Shown here: piece after piece, positions 11,177 to 22,618 of the stretch | How the letters are laid out: every line of letters starts with the position of its first letter | Numbering within the stretch: position 1 is the stretch's first letter | Assembly: GCF_000004075.3 (NCBI RefSeq) | Contig: NC_026657.2 | Span: forward strand, 31,032,408 to 31,096,407 | DNA: 64,000 bases | DNA from: Cucumis sativus | Lineage: Eukaryota > Streptophyta > Magnoliopsida > Cucurbitales > Cucurbitaceae | Direction: 5' to 3' | Notes under the pieces: generated by a model | What the model was told of the DNA's origin: nothing | The model's input: the letters and a program-made list of their open reading frames with translations, nothing else | The model's database searches: none | Program-made: the position numbers and the translations under genes

Positions 11177-11844
11177 GAGCCATGTTGAGACTAAACTAAG
11201 TCAGTACTTCGAAATAAACGAGAAGGCAGATTTCTAAATCTATATGAAATGGTTAAATGTGGTTGCCTCATTAAATAATACTACCCTTTATGCTCTTAAT
11301 TAGCTATTGTTTAAGATTGAATTTTATTATATATTTGAAAGAGAAGATTTGTCAACATTTGTATTAGTGATTACCGATGATTAAAATATTTGTCAACATG
11401 CAAATATATCCGTAACATCCACACTAGCTTAAAAAAGATTTGTTTACAAATAGAAGCATTCCTAGCTCAATCATAATATCTTACGCTCAATATATCTCTA
11501 TTCACATTGATAATTTAATCTTGAGTTATTACCTAAATATCAGTGTGATTTAAAATAAGCTAATGATAAATTGATCGATAGTGTCAAGCAAGTTCTTTTC
11601 TAAATAATATATCATGTGTATACGTATGTACGAACAAATTTAGTATAGGTTTTGAAAGGGCTCGAACTCATCAATCTTATGTTCCTTTTATGTAATATGA
11701 ATATTTAAAGAAAAACGGATATTTTTTCTTATTTATCAATTGCTTGTCCGTAAAACTATCTTCTACTCCTTTCTTGATAAGCACTCAAGTCTCACTCTTT
11801 TAATCTTTTTTTAGATTATTTTTGTTAAAATTTCTGGATCCAAC

Positions 11845-11898
11845 GCTAAACGTCAATGCGTGTAATATTTGGCTAAACGTAAATGCGTGTAATATTTG
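11845..11898. repeat. Tandem duplication, 27-bp unit, two copies
   Basis: Units 11845-11871 and 11872-11898 both read gctaaacgt, one base (c or a), then aatgcgtgtaatattt. They are nearly identical, so the duplication is recent or maintained. Confidence 0.8.
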
Positions 11899-13124
11899 GG
11901 TTTGTGGTGTTTTAGCAGTTTTTTTTATTTGACCTGTTTTCTTAACTAGTAGTCAAAGGGAAGAAGTTTCTTCACCCCTTAGTCCAAAAAAAAGAAAAAG
12001 AAAAAAAAGGACAGAAAAGAAAGAAAGAAAGGAGAACACAAAGAAAATCAATTTGAGATTGTATTAATTGATTTTTCTTCTCTATGGTCTACTTTTCATT
12101 TTATCCAAAAAATTTCATCTTTTTAATTCATATATTTGATTTCAATTTAGTTTGTAAGTTCCAAAATATTACAAATTAGACTATGTGATTTTAGTTTTGT
12201 TTCAACATTAATTTACACATTGTACGTTAAACTATTCATGTTTAGTGTTAATATCAAATAATTAATTTTAAAGAATTAAAAAGTAAATTTAAAAGTTTTA
12301 GATCAAAATTATAGACATTAACAAGAAACACTAAAAAGTAAGTAGAGTGAATAAAAAGATGAAATTGAGTAGAAAGAAAAATGACATAAATGTGAATGAT
12401 GAAACTGTGAAACATAAGAATTAAATTCAAATCACAAAATGGACATCTCACCTTACAATAATTGAACAGTGTGTGAAAGTGGGGGTTGTCCATTTTGTTG
12501 CTAATTTATTTTGTAAGGCAGATAGCTAACAAACGTCTTTGAAGGCATCTTTGCGTATTATTGTCCAATTTGAAATAATTGGTTCCTCAATGAATTCAAA
12601 GTCGGGCGGCGATTTTGTCACATATCATTCTCATTTTATGACAAAAATATATGAAGAATCCTAATGTCTTTAATTCTTTTAATTATATAATATTTCATAA
12701 TGTGAAATTTGAGAAAATCTCTACCCACTCCAGATTTTGATGCAGAAATAATATTTAAAAAGTTTAATAGATAAAACTTATAACCTACCTGTAATTATGA
12801 GATATTAAATGTTGAGATTAAATTTGTAGAATGATGTAAATTAAAGAACTCTAGAGAGTTCTTTCGTACAAGGATAATTATGGAGAAATGGATTTCACAC
12901 TAGAAATAATATATTTGAATTGCAAAAAATAATTGATATTTAACGTTTCCAAAAAATTATTTTATATTAAATAATATTCAATTGAGTTGGCATGTTCAAC
13001 TATGAAATACAAAGACACCTAACTTTTTCTTTGTAATTTACATAAATCATCAGCTTTTAACACCACAAAATCATTTTATATAATCATATTTTAAAACAAA
13101 ATGGTTTCTTTGGGCAAATTAAAC

Positions 13125-13500
13125 ATTGTAATTTATGGAAACAAAGAGTTTCAAAAAATATATAATATTAATAGGCTGTCCGAAAAACATTTGTTAGTTA
13201 ATTGGCTGATGGCTGTTTTCCGATTATTCTCTCTATCATCTTTTGCTTTCAACATTGATGCTTACTTTTACTTAATAAATCTATACTTTCATCTATTTAT
13301 CTTAGTATTTTAGTTAATAAATCTATACTTTCATCTATACTTTTTGTAATTTGTGAAAACAAAGAGGCCGTCTAAAGAATATATAATATTAATCGACTGT
13401 CTGGAGAATATTTGTTAGTTAATTGGCTGCTGGCTTTTTTCCGATTATTCTCTCTATCATCTTTTGCTTTCAACATTGAGTTTACTTTTAATTCATATAT
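13125..13500. repeat. Diverged tandem duplication, about 220-bp period
   Basis: Segments near 13128-13290 and 13345-13490 share acaaagag, atataatattaat, a long run from ttgttagttaattggctg through ccgattattctctctatc, and ttttgctttcaacattga. The offset is 217-221 bp. A smaller duplication (ttaataaatctatactttc at about 13272 and 13314) lies between them. No coding function is visible. Confidence 0.75.
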
Positions 13501-14286
13501 CTCTACTTTCTTTATTCTATTGAATATATTTTGAAGTTAGAATGATGAGGATATTAAGAAAGTGTTTACACAATGACGTTGATCGTGTGCAACTACTAAT
13601 TCATATCCTATCTTTTTCCAAACAAGCGAATATATAACAGCATAACTGGACAATAAATAATATATAAAAATCAAAAGAATATAATAAAAGTCTAAATATT
13701 ATTAATCATTACTAATTAATTTATATATGTTTTTGCTTTGTAAACCCTTGTAGGATACAATACACTCTAACAAAAATTATACCGGATAAGACAAAAAAGT
13801 TACGTAGTTAGGTCCTAACTTCATGTGGATGTGCCCTTTCAATTAACCGGTGAAATATAGATGAGTTAAAAATTAAATATAATATATTGTGTTCTTTAGA
13901 AAAAGAAATAGATGGATGAAAGTTGCATCTCGCTCAATAATAGTTAGCGTGTGACCTTCCAGCTCTTTAAAAGTTAGGAATTGATTTCTCGTTCAATAGT
14001 GTTCTTATTGTCCATTACAATAATTTGCTTACTTTAGCAAAAATACCTCTCTTACTCTAATTTCTTTACCGCTATCTTTCTTTTATTATACCTTTACTGC
14101 GTAAACTAGTGTTCTCTAACTAATCATTTTTTCAAATTTCATACACTAAATAAATCATAAATATTTAAACACACCAACTATAAAAGACCAAAAATAAAAC
14201 ACAAAATACATTATATATATATATATATAGTTTATGAATTATTCATATAGCAGAGAAACAACCCTTGTAAGACTTGCTAGAGATTT

Positions 14287-16650
14287 TCAATCCATGAACT
14301 TGAGAGTCTTAAGCATGGAAGGATTGACAACACTATACCCTCCATCGACTACAAGATTGAGGCCACTGACATACTTGGCTTCGTCACTAACCAGGTAGAG
14401 TGCAGCCTTGGCTATGTCATCTGCCTTAAGAACGCAACCTTTCAGATTGGCCCAGCTAGTGACCATGGTCTCAAGTGCCTCCACTTGCATCGGGTTTCTA
14501 GGACCTGCAATCGCAGTTGCTACTACGAAGGGGGCTACACAGTTGACTCTAATCCCGTGTTGGCCGAGCTCAACGCATAGATTCCTAACCAACCCAAGGA
14601 CTGCACATTTGGAGGATGCGTATGGGTGCGATGAGAGGCCAGCAATGTTTGTGGTTGAGCTGCTTGTGAATAAAATGCATCCATTTTTTTGTGGTATCAT
14701 TACTCTGGCTGCATGCTTTGCCCCCCAAAATGCACCCATCACGTTCACGCTCAACACCTTCAATGTCGTCATTCAAATAACTTATACATTAAAAACAAAA
14801 TTTAACGCAACTAATGTTATGTTTAAATAAAATTAAAAACCACGTGTCATCTCAATCAAAATAATAAACGTAATAGGTAGCTTTTGTAATATATTTCAAT
14901 AATAAGAATGAAGCTTTTCCGATCTAGTTTAGTTTTATTATTTCTAGAATGGTAAATTTTCAATAATATTTTTAGAACCAAATGCCATCATTTATTATAT
15001 TGTATCTATTAGTAGCTAACTCTACTTGAAAAAGTGTTTATGAGAATTAGACGTTGTAGTATCGTTCAAACAAAATATTACATAACAATAAATAATATGT
15101 ATAATTAGTGAGCAACAAATAGTTAATTTGTTGTATGGAAAAAGTGATTCTTATTGTAACATTAATTGGTAAATACTAATTTAAAACTTGAGAAACTAAT
15201 TTAAATCTGCAATGTAAAAACTCATGTAGATGTAAAATATAATATAAATGCATTGATAAGTAATATTTTATTACAAAATCTTTATAAATCATCGTAAATG
15301 GCAAAGATTTAAAATTGAATTACTTATCGAAGATCCTTTTAGAATAAACTGACGTTTTTTATGTAGCGATTTATTTTTTTAAAAAAATCAATATAACATT
15401 AAGAACAAAATTAAAAGAACAATAGCATCAAACAGACTTACCAAATAAGAAAAATCTACGTGGCCCCTCCTGACCAACAAAGCAAAAAATATATATAGAA
15501 ATTGTGGGTCTAGTGGGTGGAAATTTGAAACCAATTACCAAAAAAAGAATTCATTAAGAAACTAAACTAATAAGATTTTGAAATTAAAGCTGGACGAAAA
15601 AGATGATCACCTTCTCTTCTTTGTTAAAGTGTATATGAAAGGATGAGTTTGGTTGTTTGTTATCAAATATTGACCAATTTTATGCTGTTTGCTATTTTAA
15701 ATTTTAAAATTTTATATTATTTTAGATATTAATTTCTTGTTTCTTATCCGAAAATTTTAATTATTCAATTCTAATCTTACTTTCAATGAATTTTGAAAGT
15801 AGTTGTACTAAAATTTGAAAAACAATATATAGTTATAAATTTGAAACTATATCACGTATTATCTTTTTTTTTTAATGAAAATTATTGTTATTATTTAAAA
15901 TACTATTTTAAAATTCTTTAAAATATTTAAATAATCTATCCAAAAATACTTTAGTGTGATGTTTCAAAATGAAACTGATGTTATTTAACCAAATTTGCTA
16001 AAGATTAAGGTTAAATTTAAAATTTAACCTACTATAATATTACCTTGTCCAAGTCAGATTTTGTAACGTCCAGTATGCCGCTAAAACTACGATCAATAAC
16101 GCCGGCGTTGCTGTACATGATGTCAAGCTTCCCATGCCGGTACACGGCGGCGTCCACAACATTGCTGACGTCTTCTTCCTTGGACACATCGCAGTGGAGA
16201 TAGCTTACGTCTTCCCCGAGTTCATCGGCAATTTTTTGGCCGACTTCGTCTTGGATATCGGCGATTATGATTTTTGCTCCATTTTCATGGAAAATTCGCA
16301 CTGCACTGGCTCCGATCCCGCTTGCGCCACCGGTGATGATCGCCACCTTCCCTTCTAGCCTGAAAATAACATATCATTTCTTTCTTTCTCTTGTTTATTT
16401 GGAAAATGATTGGTTCTCGTTATTTGGTTAGTAAATTTCATATTATTTGGCGAAAAATGCAATTAAGTCATTTAAGAGTTAAGATTTTTGAATTTCCAAC
16501 CTTTTTTTTTTGGGTAAAATTCTAAAAAAATCAAGTATAAAATTTAGAGATTAATCTTTTAAAAAAAAAAGGTTTTTAAAAATAGTTTTAGGGCATGGAA
16601 ATTAAATTAGATTACCTTCTAAGAGGAGTTGGAGAACAATTAAGAGTCAT
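14287..16650 (-). CDS. SDR110C short-chain dehydrogenase/reductase, copy 3
   Basis: Three exons read on the minus strand: 16650-16616, 16359-16044 and 14757-14287; protein 273 aa. Junctions are canonical: AG|GTAAT to AG|G splits Arg12, and AAG|GTAATA to AAG|GTG is in phase 0 after Lys117. It has the Rossmann motif TGGASGIG (21-28), Asp in ADIQDE, SNAG in place of NNAG, catalytic Asn122, Ser150, Tyr163 and Lys167 (YASSK), and a C-terminal DGGYSVVNPS. It belongs to the same SDR110C family as the plus-strand pair but to a separate lineage, with an extra intron (1286 bp) absent from copies 1 and 2. The first of the two Asn in NNAG is Ser, usually tolerated. Probably an active NAD-dependent alcohol dehydrogenase; substrate unknown. 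Confidence 0.9.
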
Positions 16651-16749
16651 CTTCTTCAACGAGAAATGAGGAAATGAAGGAAACGGTGGAATTAATAAGG
16701 AGAAATATAAAGAAAGAGAGAACTTTGGATTTTATTTTGAAGGGTGAGA

Positions 16750-16786
16750 TTTTATATGATAATGGATGTTGATATGTTTATATATA
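16750..16786 (-). promoter_or_regulatory. Candidate TATA boxes of SDR copy 3
   Basis: On the minus strand TATAAAA (16756-16750) and TATATATAAA (16786-16777) lie about 100 and 127 bp before the ATG at 16650. Either could place the start site; the sequence alone does not decide. Confidence 0.4.
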
Positions 16787-19145
16787 GGAGATGAGAAAAT
16801 ACGATTGCTTGGTCAAACTATTATTATTTTAGGGTTTTTTTCAAAATATTTATTATTAATTTTTTTTATTTAGTTTAGATATGACAAATTCTGTTACAGG
16901 CATTTAATTTACGGTTGCGGAAACATTCACTTACCTAGTTTAGTTCACTTGTTTCATTATGAGTTTTGGAGTTTCTACCATTGTTGGTATTGGAATTAAT
17001 ATTCATCTTCCCACTTTCATATCCTCCCCATAATGATCTTGAGTGTTGGAAATGGATGAAAGTTTATAGGTTTAATTAATAACATTAATTTCTAAATTAA
17101 TATTAATTACAAAAGTCTACCATTTCATTGGAATACCTTTCGCCTAAGAAGGTTTGACTTGGTCCTAGTCAAGCTGGACCCATAGGTAGTTTGACATGAG
17201 GCCTTATAGTACAAAATTTAGGCACAGTCCAAATGTATATTCAATATTGTTGTAGCTTAGTGTTGGAGACTTATGTACTCACCAAGGTTATGGGTTTTCT
17301 TCCTTGACCAGTCCAGCTACATTTTGTCCTATCTTTTCCTTTCTTTTCTTTTGAATTTGGAAGTTAGAAGATTTTGTTTGTTGCTGCCTACTTTGGGACG
17401 GTTTAGGTTATTCTATAATGTGTGTGATTATTAGAGCGTTGACTAAAATAATACAAATTATAATAACGCTTAAAGGTGTAAATTAAACCTTTGTTTGAAC
17501 TTATATAAATAATGTTTTCTTTAATATCAAAATTTTAAATAAACACACTTGTTCCACCAACTTTTAAAAAATGTGTTAGAATTTTAAATTTTAGCAATTA
17601 AATACTAAGACCACATTTGGAGTGTGGTCACCTAAGATGATTATGTATAATGAGAAATATATATATATATAGATAGAGAGACAGACAGAATGAGCTAAAG
17701 GGGAAAGGAAAAACTTGATGTTAAAGAGTGTAACTGTGTAGAATTTTGAAACAACCATTTCTGAACAATTTAAATCGTGGAATTATATAATCAAAACAAT
17801 TATAGTAGAAATCGACGTGGCATGTGATGTTGCAAAACAAGAACAACTAAACGAAGACACGTGGTAGCCTCAGGACTTGAATCACAACTGTTTGGACGGC
17901 TGAAATTTCGAAAGTTTTATATGCTTTTTCCAGCTAATGCAGTGCCGACACGTCACAAAATTTCCTCTCCCATTCCATTTTTGACCGGCCTTCCTTATTT
18001 TTATTATTTCTTATTACCTTATGACCAATGAATGGTTGACACCTGTACTCCAACAACAGCATATTGCATCTATAAAATTAGGTTGACTTATTTTACCATT
18101 AAAAGGTTTATTTACTAATTTAATTTTATTCTTTAATTTTTTGGACTTATGAAATAATAGTGTAATGCTTATTTACTAATTTAAAGTGGGTTTTTTTTTT
18201 TTGTTTTTCTATTTCTAAAATATTCATCAAATCAATATTATTTTATAGATGTTTTCATTCAAATTTCCACGAAATTAATACTTCTATAGTTTTGTGATGT
18301 TGATATTTAATTTAAACTTGCATTTTCCTTCTTTATTTAAAGTCTAAGAAACTGAAGAAAAATAAAACCAGAAAAAAAAAAAGACTTCTAATTTTTAGAG
18401 CTTTTACACACTAAAACAAAGTTCTTGTTAAGAGTTTGCTCGTTTCTTATTTAAGAGGGTAGCTCATATATCTTATAAGTAATCTTATAAGAAGCAAGTT
18501 AGGATTCTTAATATCTTAACCTTTCTTTTATATATTTTGATGATTTACCACATAAGAGCAAATGTTCATTTATCGTATAAGACGTGAACAAGATTTTGAC
18601 ATAGAAATATAAAAATATCATCTAAATCTAATTCTAAAATTTAATTTTCACAGTAATTTGTCTTGGTAATATTTTTCTATTTATAAAGTGTGATTTTGGA
18701 TATTTTCTTAATTACATTATCTACATGTAGAGAAAATTTTGTATATGGTGTCAATTCTCTATTTCACTAATTCTCCTACACTATTTTGATAATAAATTTA
18801 ATTTTATTCCTTTTATGGTATGAAACAAGTTGCATGGTTTATTATCATTTATTTAATTGATAATGTATGATATGTAAATCGAATCTCTAACTTTAAGTTT
18901 AAAAGTACAAACAGGATGTTAGTTTACCACTAAAGTTTATTGCTTAATTTCCTTTTTCTCTTTTGTTTTTGTTTTTTTTCTTTTTAAAATTTTGTTTTAC
19001 AAACATGAAGAAAACTGTTATATATATATACTAAGACTAAAGGGCCTAAAGGTCTATAAACACTAAAATAAACATCATAAGAAGAATTTTCAATTATGGA
19101 ATTTAAAAATCTAATTAGAGTAGAGAAGCAAATCGGTTAACAGTC
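16787..19145. other. Spacer between SDR copies 3 and 4, no gene seen
   Basis: About 2.4 kb upstream of copy 3 and downstream of copy 4. It is AT-rich, with a TA run near 17660 and a compact group of ACGT-core and W-box-like motifs at 17815-18077 (separate entry). No protein or RNA gene was recognised. Confidence 0.5.
17815..18077 (+). promoter_or_regulatory. Orphan promoter-like cluster (ACGT cores, W boxes, CCAAT, TATA)
   Basis: Within about 260 bp there are ACGTGG (17815-17820), CACGTG (17858-17863), GACACGTC (17947-17954), ttgacc (about 17984), tgaccaatg (about 18023) and ggttgacac (about 18035), then TATAAAA (18071-18077). The order resembles an ABA- or stress-responsive plant promoter facing right. 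No plus-strand gene follows. It could serve SDR copy 3 as a distal element, or be left from a lost gene. Confidence 0.3.
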
Positions 19146-20452
19146 TTAATTAAGCATGGAAGGATTGACGAAGCTATAGCCTCCATCGACCACAAGATTG
19201 AGACCACTGACATAGTTGGCATCGTCGCTAGCCAAGTAAAGCACGGCCATGGCTATGTCATCAGCCTTAAGGACACGACCTTTGAGATTGGCCCAGCTGG
19301 TGGTCAAGATCTCAATAGCTTTCGCTGGGACTCTAGCCCCTGAAATCCCAGTGGCCACAATGTAGGGGGCGACGCAATTGACTGTAATACCATGTTTCCC
19401 AAGCTCGACCGACGGCTAGGTTCCTAACCAAACCAAGAACTGCGCATTTGGAGGATGCGTATGAGTGCGTTGAGAGACCAGCAACGTTGGTAGTTGCGCT
19501 GCTTGTGAACAAAATGCACCCGTTTTTCTTTGGTATCATTACTCTAGTTGCGTGCTTTGCCCCCCAAAATGCATCCATCACGTTTACGCCCACCACCTTA
19601 ATATCATTTAATTAATTAAGTAATGAGTTATAGCTCTTGAAGCTATTAATTTCGAATTGATTTGTATGCCCAAAAAAAAAAAAATGGAACCATTCATGAT
19701 CACCCTTCCATAGTTGAATATACCTTGTCCAAGTCAAACTTTGTAACGTCAAATATACCGCCATGCTTACGGTCGATGACGCCGGCATTGTTGTACATAA
19801 TGTCAAGCTTGCCATGCCGGTGGACGGTGGTGTCGACCAGCTTGGCAACATCGTCTTCCTGCATCACATCACAGTGGATATAGCTTACGTCTTCACCGAG
19901 TTTGTGGGCGATTTTTTGGCCAACTTTGTCTTGGATATCGGCGATTATGACTTTTGCTCCATTTTCATGAAAAATTCGCGCTGTACTAGCTCCAATCCCG
20001 CTTGCACCGCCGGTGATGATCGTCACCTTCCCTTCCAGTCTGAAAACTCCGAACTTAATCATCAAACGTTTTTTTTTAATTTAAGAAAAAGGTAATTTTC
20101 GTTTTATTTATTTATTTATTTTGTTAAACAGTATGTGGGGGTGAGAAAAATATTTTTAAAAAATCATAATACTTATGAAACACATCCATGTTATCAAATG
20201 ATCTGGAACTAAAAATGTAGACTCAAGAACAATACAAAAGTGCAGTTTTAGCTAGAGATTATACAGAGTTTAGTGAAAAATGAATAATGGTGGATATTAA
20301 TATATAGTTTGTTTGTTTAAATTTTGTTGAGGAATTTAATTTCACTTTGGAACAGTTACCGACTTTTTGTTCATTAACATAATTTAATGTTTCATAATAC
20401 AGCAATTAAAATACGTAGCTTTGTATGTTATCTTACACTTTTCTTGGGCCAT
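19146..20452 (-). pseudogene. SDR110C dehydrogenase copy 4, frameshifted
   Basis: The exon with the cofactor site is 20039-19724 and the catalytic exon is 19596-19146, with junctions equal to those of copy 3 but an intron of only 127 bp. TGGASGIG, ADIQD, NNAG, the Ser region and YASSK are present. A tandem duplication of CGAC (19406-19409 and 19410-19413) adds 4 bp, shifts the frame after the conserved LVRNLAV and ends translation at 19333. The C-terminal quarter (substrate loop, VDGGYSFVNPS) continues in the other frame to a stop at 19146. The first exon is uncertain: a 14-nt exon at 20452-20439 with donor GTGTAAG gives MAQEKLEGK, or translation could start at 20065 by reading through the acceptor. 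Likely a young pseudogene, or a sequencing or assembly error. Confidence 0.75.
19406..19413 (-). other. CGAC tandem duplication causing a frameshift
   Basis: CGACCGAC here corresponds to a single CGAC-type tetramer in the related SDR copies (coding sense GTC-GAG for Val-Glu). Exon 3 is 451 nt, 4 more than the 447 nt expected for an intact reading frame. Confidence 0.85.
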
Positions 20453-21323
20453 TGTCCTCATTAAATCTTTCTACTGTTTTAGCTGGTTGGGAGATTTATT
20501 GGTTCTTTTAATTTCTTTTAACATTATTTTGATTAGTATGAGGTTTTTTAAATAGATCATTGTAATCTAGAAAATTAACAATAATGCTTATCTTTTAATC
20601 CTTTAAAAAATATGAATTGAATTGGATGGAGGGACAGTCATAGACCCAAAAACCTCTCTTTCTAATCTAACTGTCTGTCTAATCTATCAATCTAATATCT
20701 TAAAACTCTTAACTAAACACATTCCCCTTTTATTGATTTTAAAATAATGTTTAATGTTTAACTTCAAGGTGATTTCTTTCTTTTTATCTAACTTTTTATC
20801 TATATTTTTAAAAATTAAGTAAAATTTTGAAAATTAAAAAATAATTTTTAAAAACCAGTTTTTATTATTTTTGAGATTTCACTAAAAATTCAACTTGTGT
20901 ACTCCAACAAAATGCAAACTACAGTAAGAATATATGTGTGTGCATGTATATTTAATTTTCAAGAACAAAAAACGTAATGGCTACGGTGGTAGGTCATATA
21001 GTTTTTTATTTTTTAAAACTAAAATTTTAACTGATAGTATATTTTTTATATTCAAATGCAAATATCCAGTTAACTGCAAGTAGTGATAGCCTAAGGTATC
21101 GAATAAATGATGCGTATAGTCAATGACTCCTCAGTCTTAGTACCATATCCATGGCTTGGAAGTTGGGTTATATGGATAAACTGATGGAGGAGGAGGAGGA
21201 GATGTAATGCATGCAACCGACGGTTTGGAGAAAATTGATTATATGGTGTGTTTTGAATGATATTGTGGGCTCAGCTATATTTTTGCTGAGTGTCGGGCTA
21301 TTCTAAATTGAAGCCACTTTGTT

Positions 21324-21430
21324 CGAGAATGGAACAGTACCCATATTGTGCTTATTCCTAAATTTTTGTCCTTGCAAAAGGTCACTGCTTAACAAACCTA
21401 TAAGTTGATTTCGAAAGTTTTCTTGTGGTT
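21324..21430 (+). mobile_element. LINE (L1-type) reverse transcriptase remnant
   Basis: One frame reads NSTHIVLIPK, then VTA, an in-frame stop, then QTYKLISKV. This matches the order of plant L1 reverse-transcriptase motifs (ILIPK ... RPIS ... YKxISKVL) with decay in the middle. Upstream and downstream frames are broken, and no endonuclease or poly(A) tail was identified. Confidence 0.4.
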
Positions 21431-21620
21431 TATGTGATTTCCGGTAAAATTTTGTGTCCAGGGGTACCATCTCTTGTGATATTATTAAATGGACAGGAAT
21501 GGCTTCATCATATAGACATGAAGAAATTAGATTTAAATCAGTTTCTGAACTTGAAACTCGGCGTGAGTAAAACCTGTCACATAGTGAAACAGTTGTTTGT
21601 GAAATTTATCATGTGGTGAT

Positions 21621-21740
21621 TGAGATTTTTTAAGAGCTGGATTCATTTAATTGCGGAGTTGTCAATGCATATTAATGGTGTGAGATTTTTTAAGAGTTGG
21701 ATTCATTTAATTATGGAGTTTTCAATGCATATTAATGGTG
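21621..21740. repeat. 60-bp tandem duplication
   Basis: Units 21621-21680 and 21681-21740 both begin tgagattttttaagag and end aatgcatattaatggtg. They differ at only a few bases, so this is a clear local duplication next to the LINE relic. Confidence 0.9.
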
Positions 21741-22406
21741 TGGCAAGAAGATCGTCTATCTTTTCTTACTAATGTCTTTGTCAAGATGATCATTTTTCTC
21801 CATACTGGTATATTCATTTATTCTTTGTGTTTGAAAGTTTATTTTATACTGCTCATAGACAATTGAGGGAGGAATTAGATTGTCATAGTTTTGTAAATAT
21901 TCTCAAGTTTCATCATCTTAATAATTATGTTTTTAACTAGTCTTTTGATGTATCAGGATAACCTAGTTCATTGTACATTGTACAGACGACTCATTTGACA
22001 ACACCTAAATGAAATATAACATACATTATTAAAAGAAGTTACACAATATTTTGCTCTAATAAAATCTGAACTCTTCTATTGTATAAAAGAGGTGACACTT
22101 CCATGCTCAATTTTGTTTCTCGATAATGCTACTCGCTAAATTTTATTTTCTTTATTATTTAACATTTTAAAGTATCAAGCAACTAGAACAAGAATTAGTT
22201 ACAAAATGGATCAAATGAAATTTAAAAATTGAGCATCACAATAATTAAAATAGGGAAAGATTTTGATATATTTGCATTTTTTTAAAAAACATTACTATAT
22301 GTTAATTTTCAAGAATTAGGCAACTATTTCATAAGTCAATTTAGTAATGGCGCACCCAAGCCGAGCCGAAAGAATGTAGGTGAGATCGGATCATCCCCAC
22401 AAGGAA

Positions 22407-22514
22407 GGCCCATCTTCTTCGGTGGGCCCAAAAAAGTAGCCCAACTCAAAAGCCCATTAATTTAAATCCCAATCCCTTCGTTAAAAAGAGATCTATGTAA
22501 CCCCTAAACCCTAC
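22407..22514 (+). promoter_or_regulatory. RPS17 promoter: site II elements and telo-box
   Basis: AGGCCCAT (22407-22414), TGGGCCCA (22423-22430) and AGCCCATT (about 22451) are site II motifs bound by TCP factors. They are followed by a telo-box-like taaaccctac (22505-22514). This pairing is the known signature of plant ribosomal-protein promoters and explains co-regulation with cell growth. A pyrimidine-rich leader follows up to the ATG. Confidence 0.75.
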
Positions 22515-22618
22515 GCCTTCGTCTCTTGAGGTGAAATTCTGCGCTCCGATTTGCCGCCTCTTCTTCCGCCGTCGCCCGAGCGCAATTTCATCCTGCACCT
22601 TATTCATCCGGCAGCAAG

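Larger units (their letters stand above)
11177..14286. other. Convergent spacer between SDR copies 2 and 3, no gene seen
   Basis: About 3.1 kb between convergent genes. It holds a 27-bp tandem pair (11845-11898), a purine-rich patch (11990-12045), a diverged 220-bp tandem duplication (13125-13500) and a TA run (14212-14229). Open frames are short and AT-driven. No RNA gene was recognised. Confidence 0.5.
20453..22400. other. Spacer left of RPS17 with LINE relic
   Basis: AT-rich spacer. It contains a degraded reverse-transcriptase-like stretch (21324-21430), a 60-bp tandem duplication (21621-21740) and one diverged MITE arm (about 22260-22310). No intact gene was seen. Confidence 0.5.

Noticed and set aside
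1654-20452. Reading the SDR array as a full biosynthetic gene cluster
   Set aside because: Only one enzyme family is present; a cluster needs unrelated pathway enzymes nearby, and none is visible in the window.
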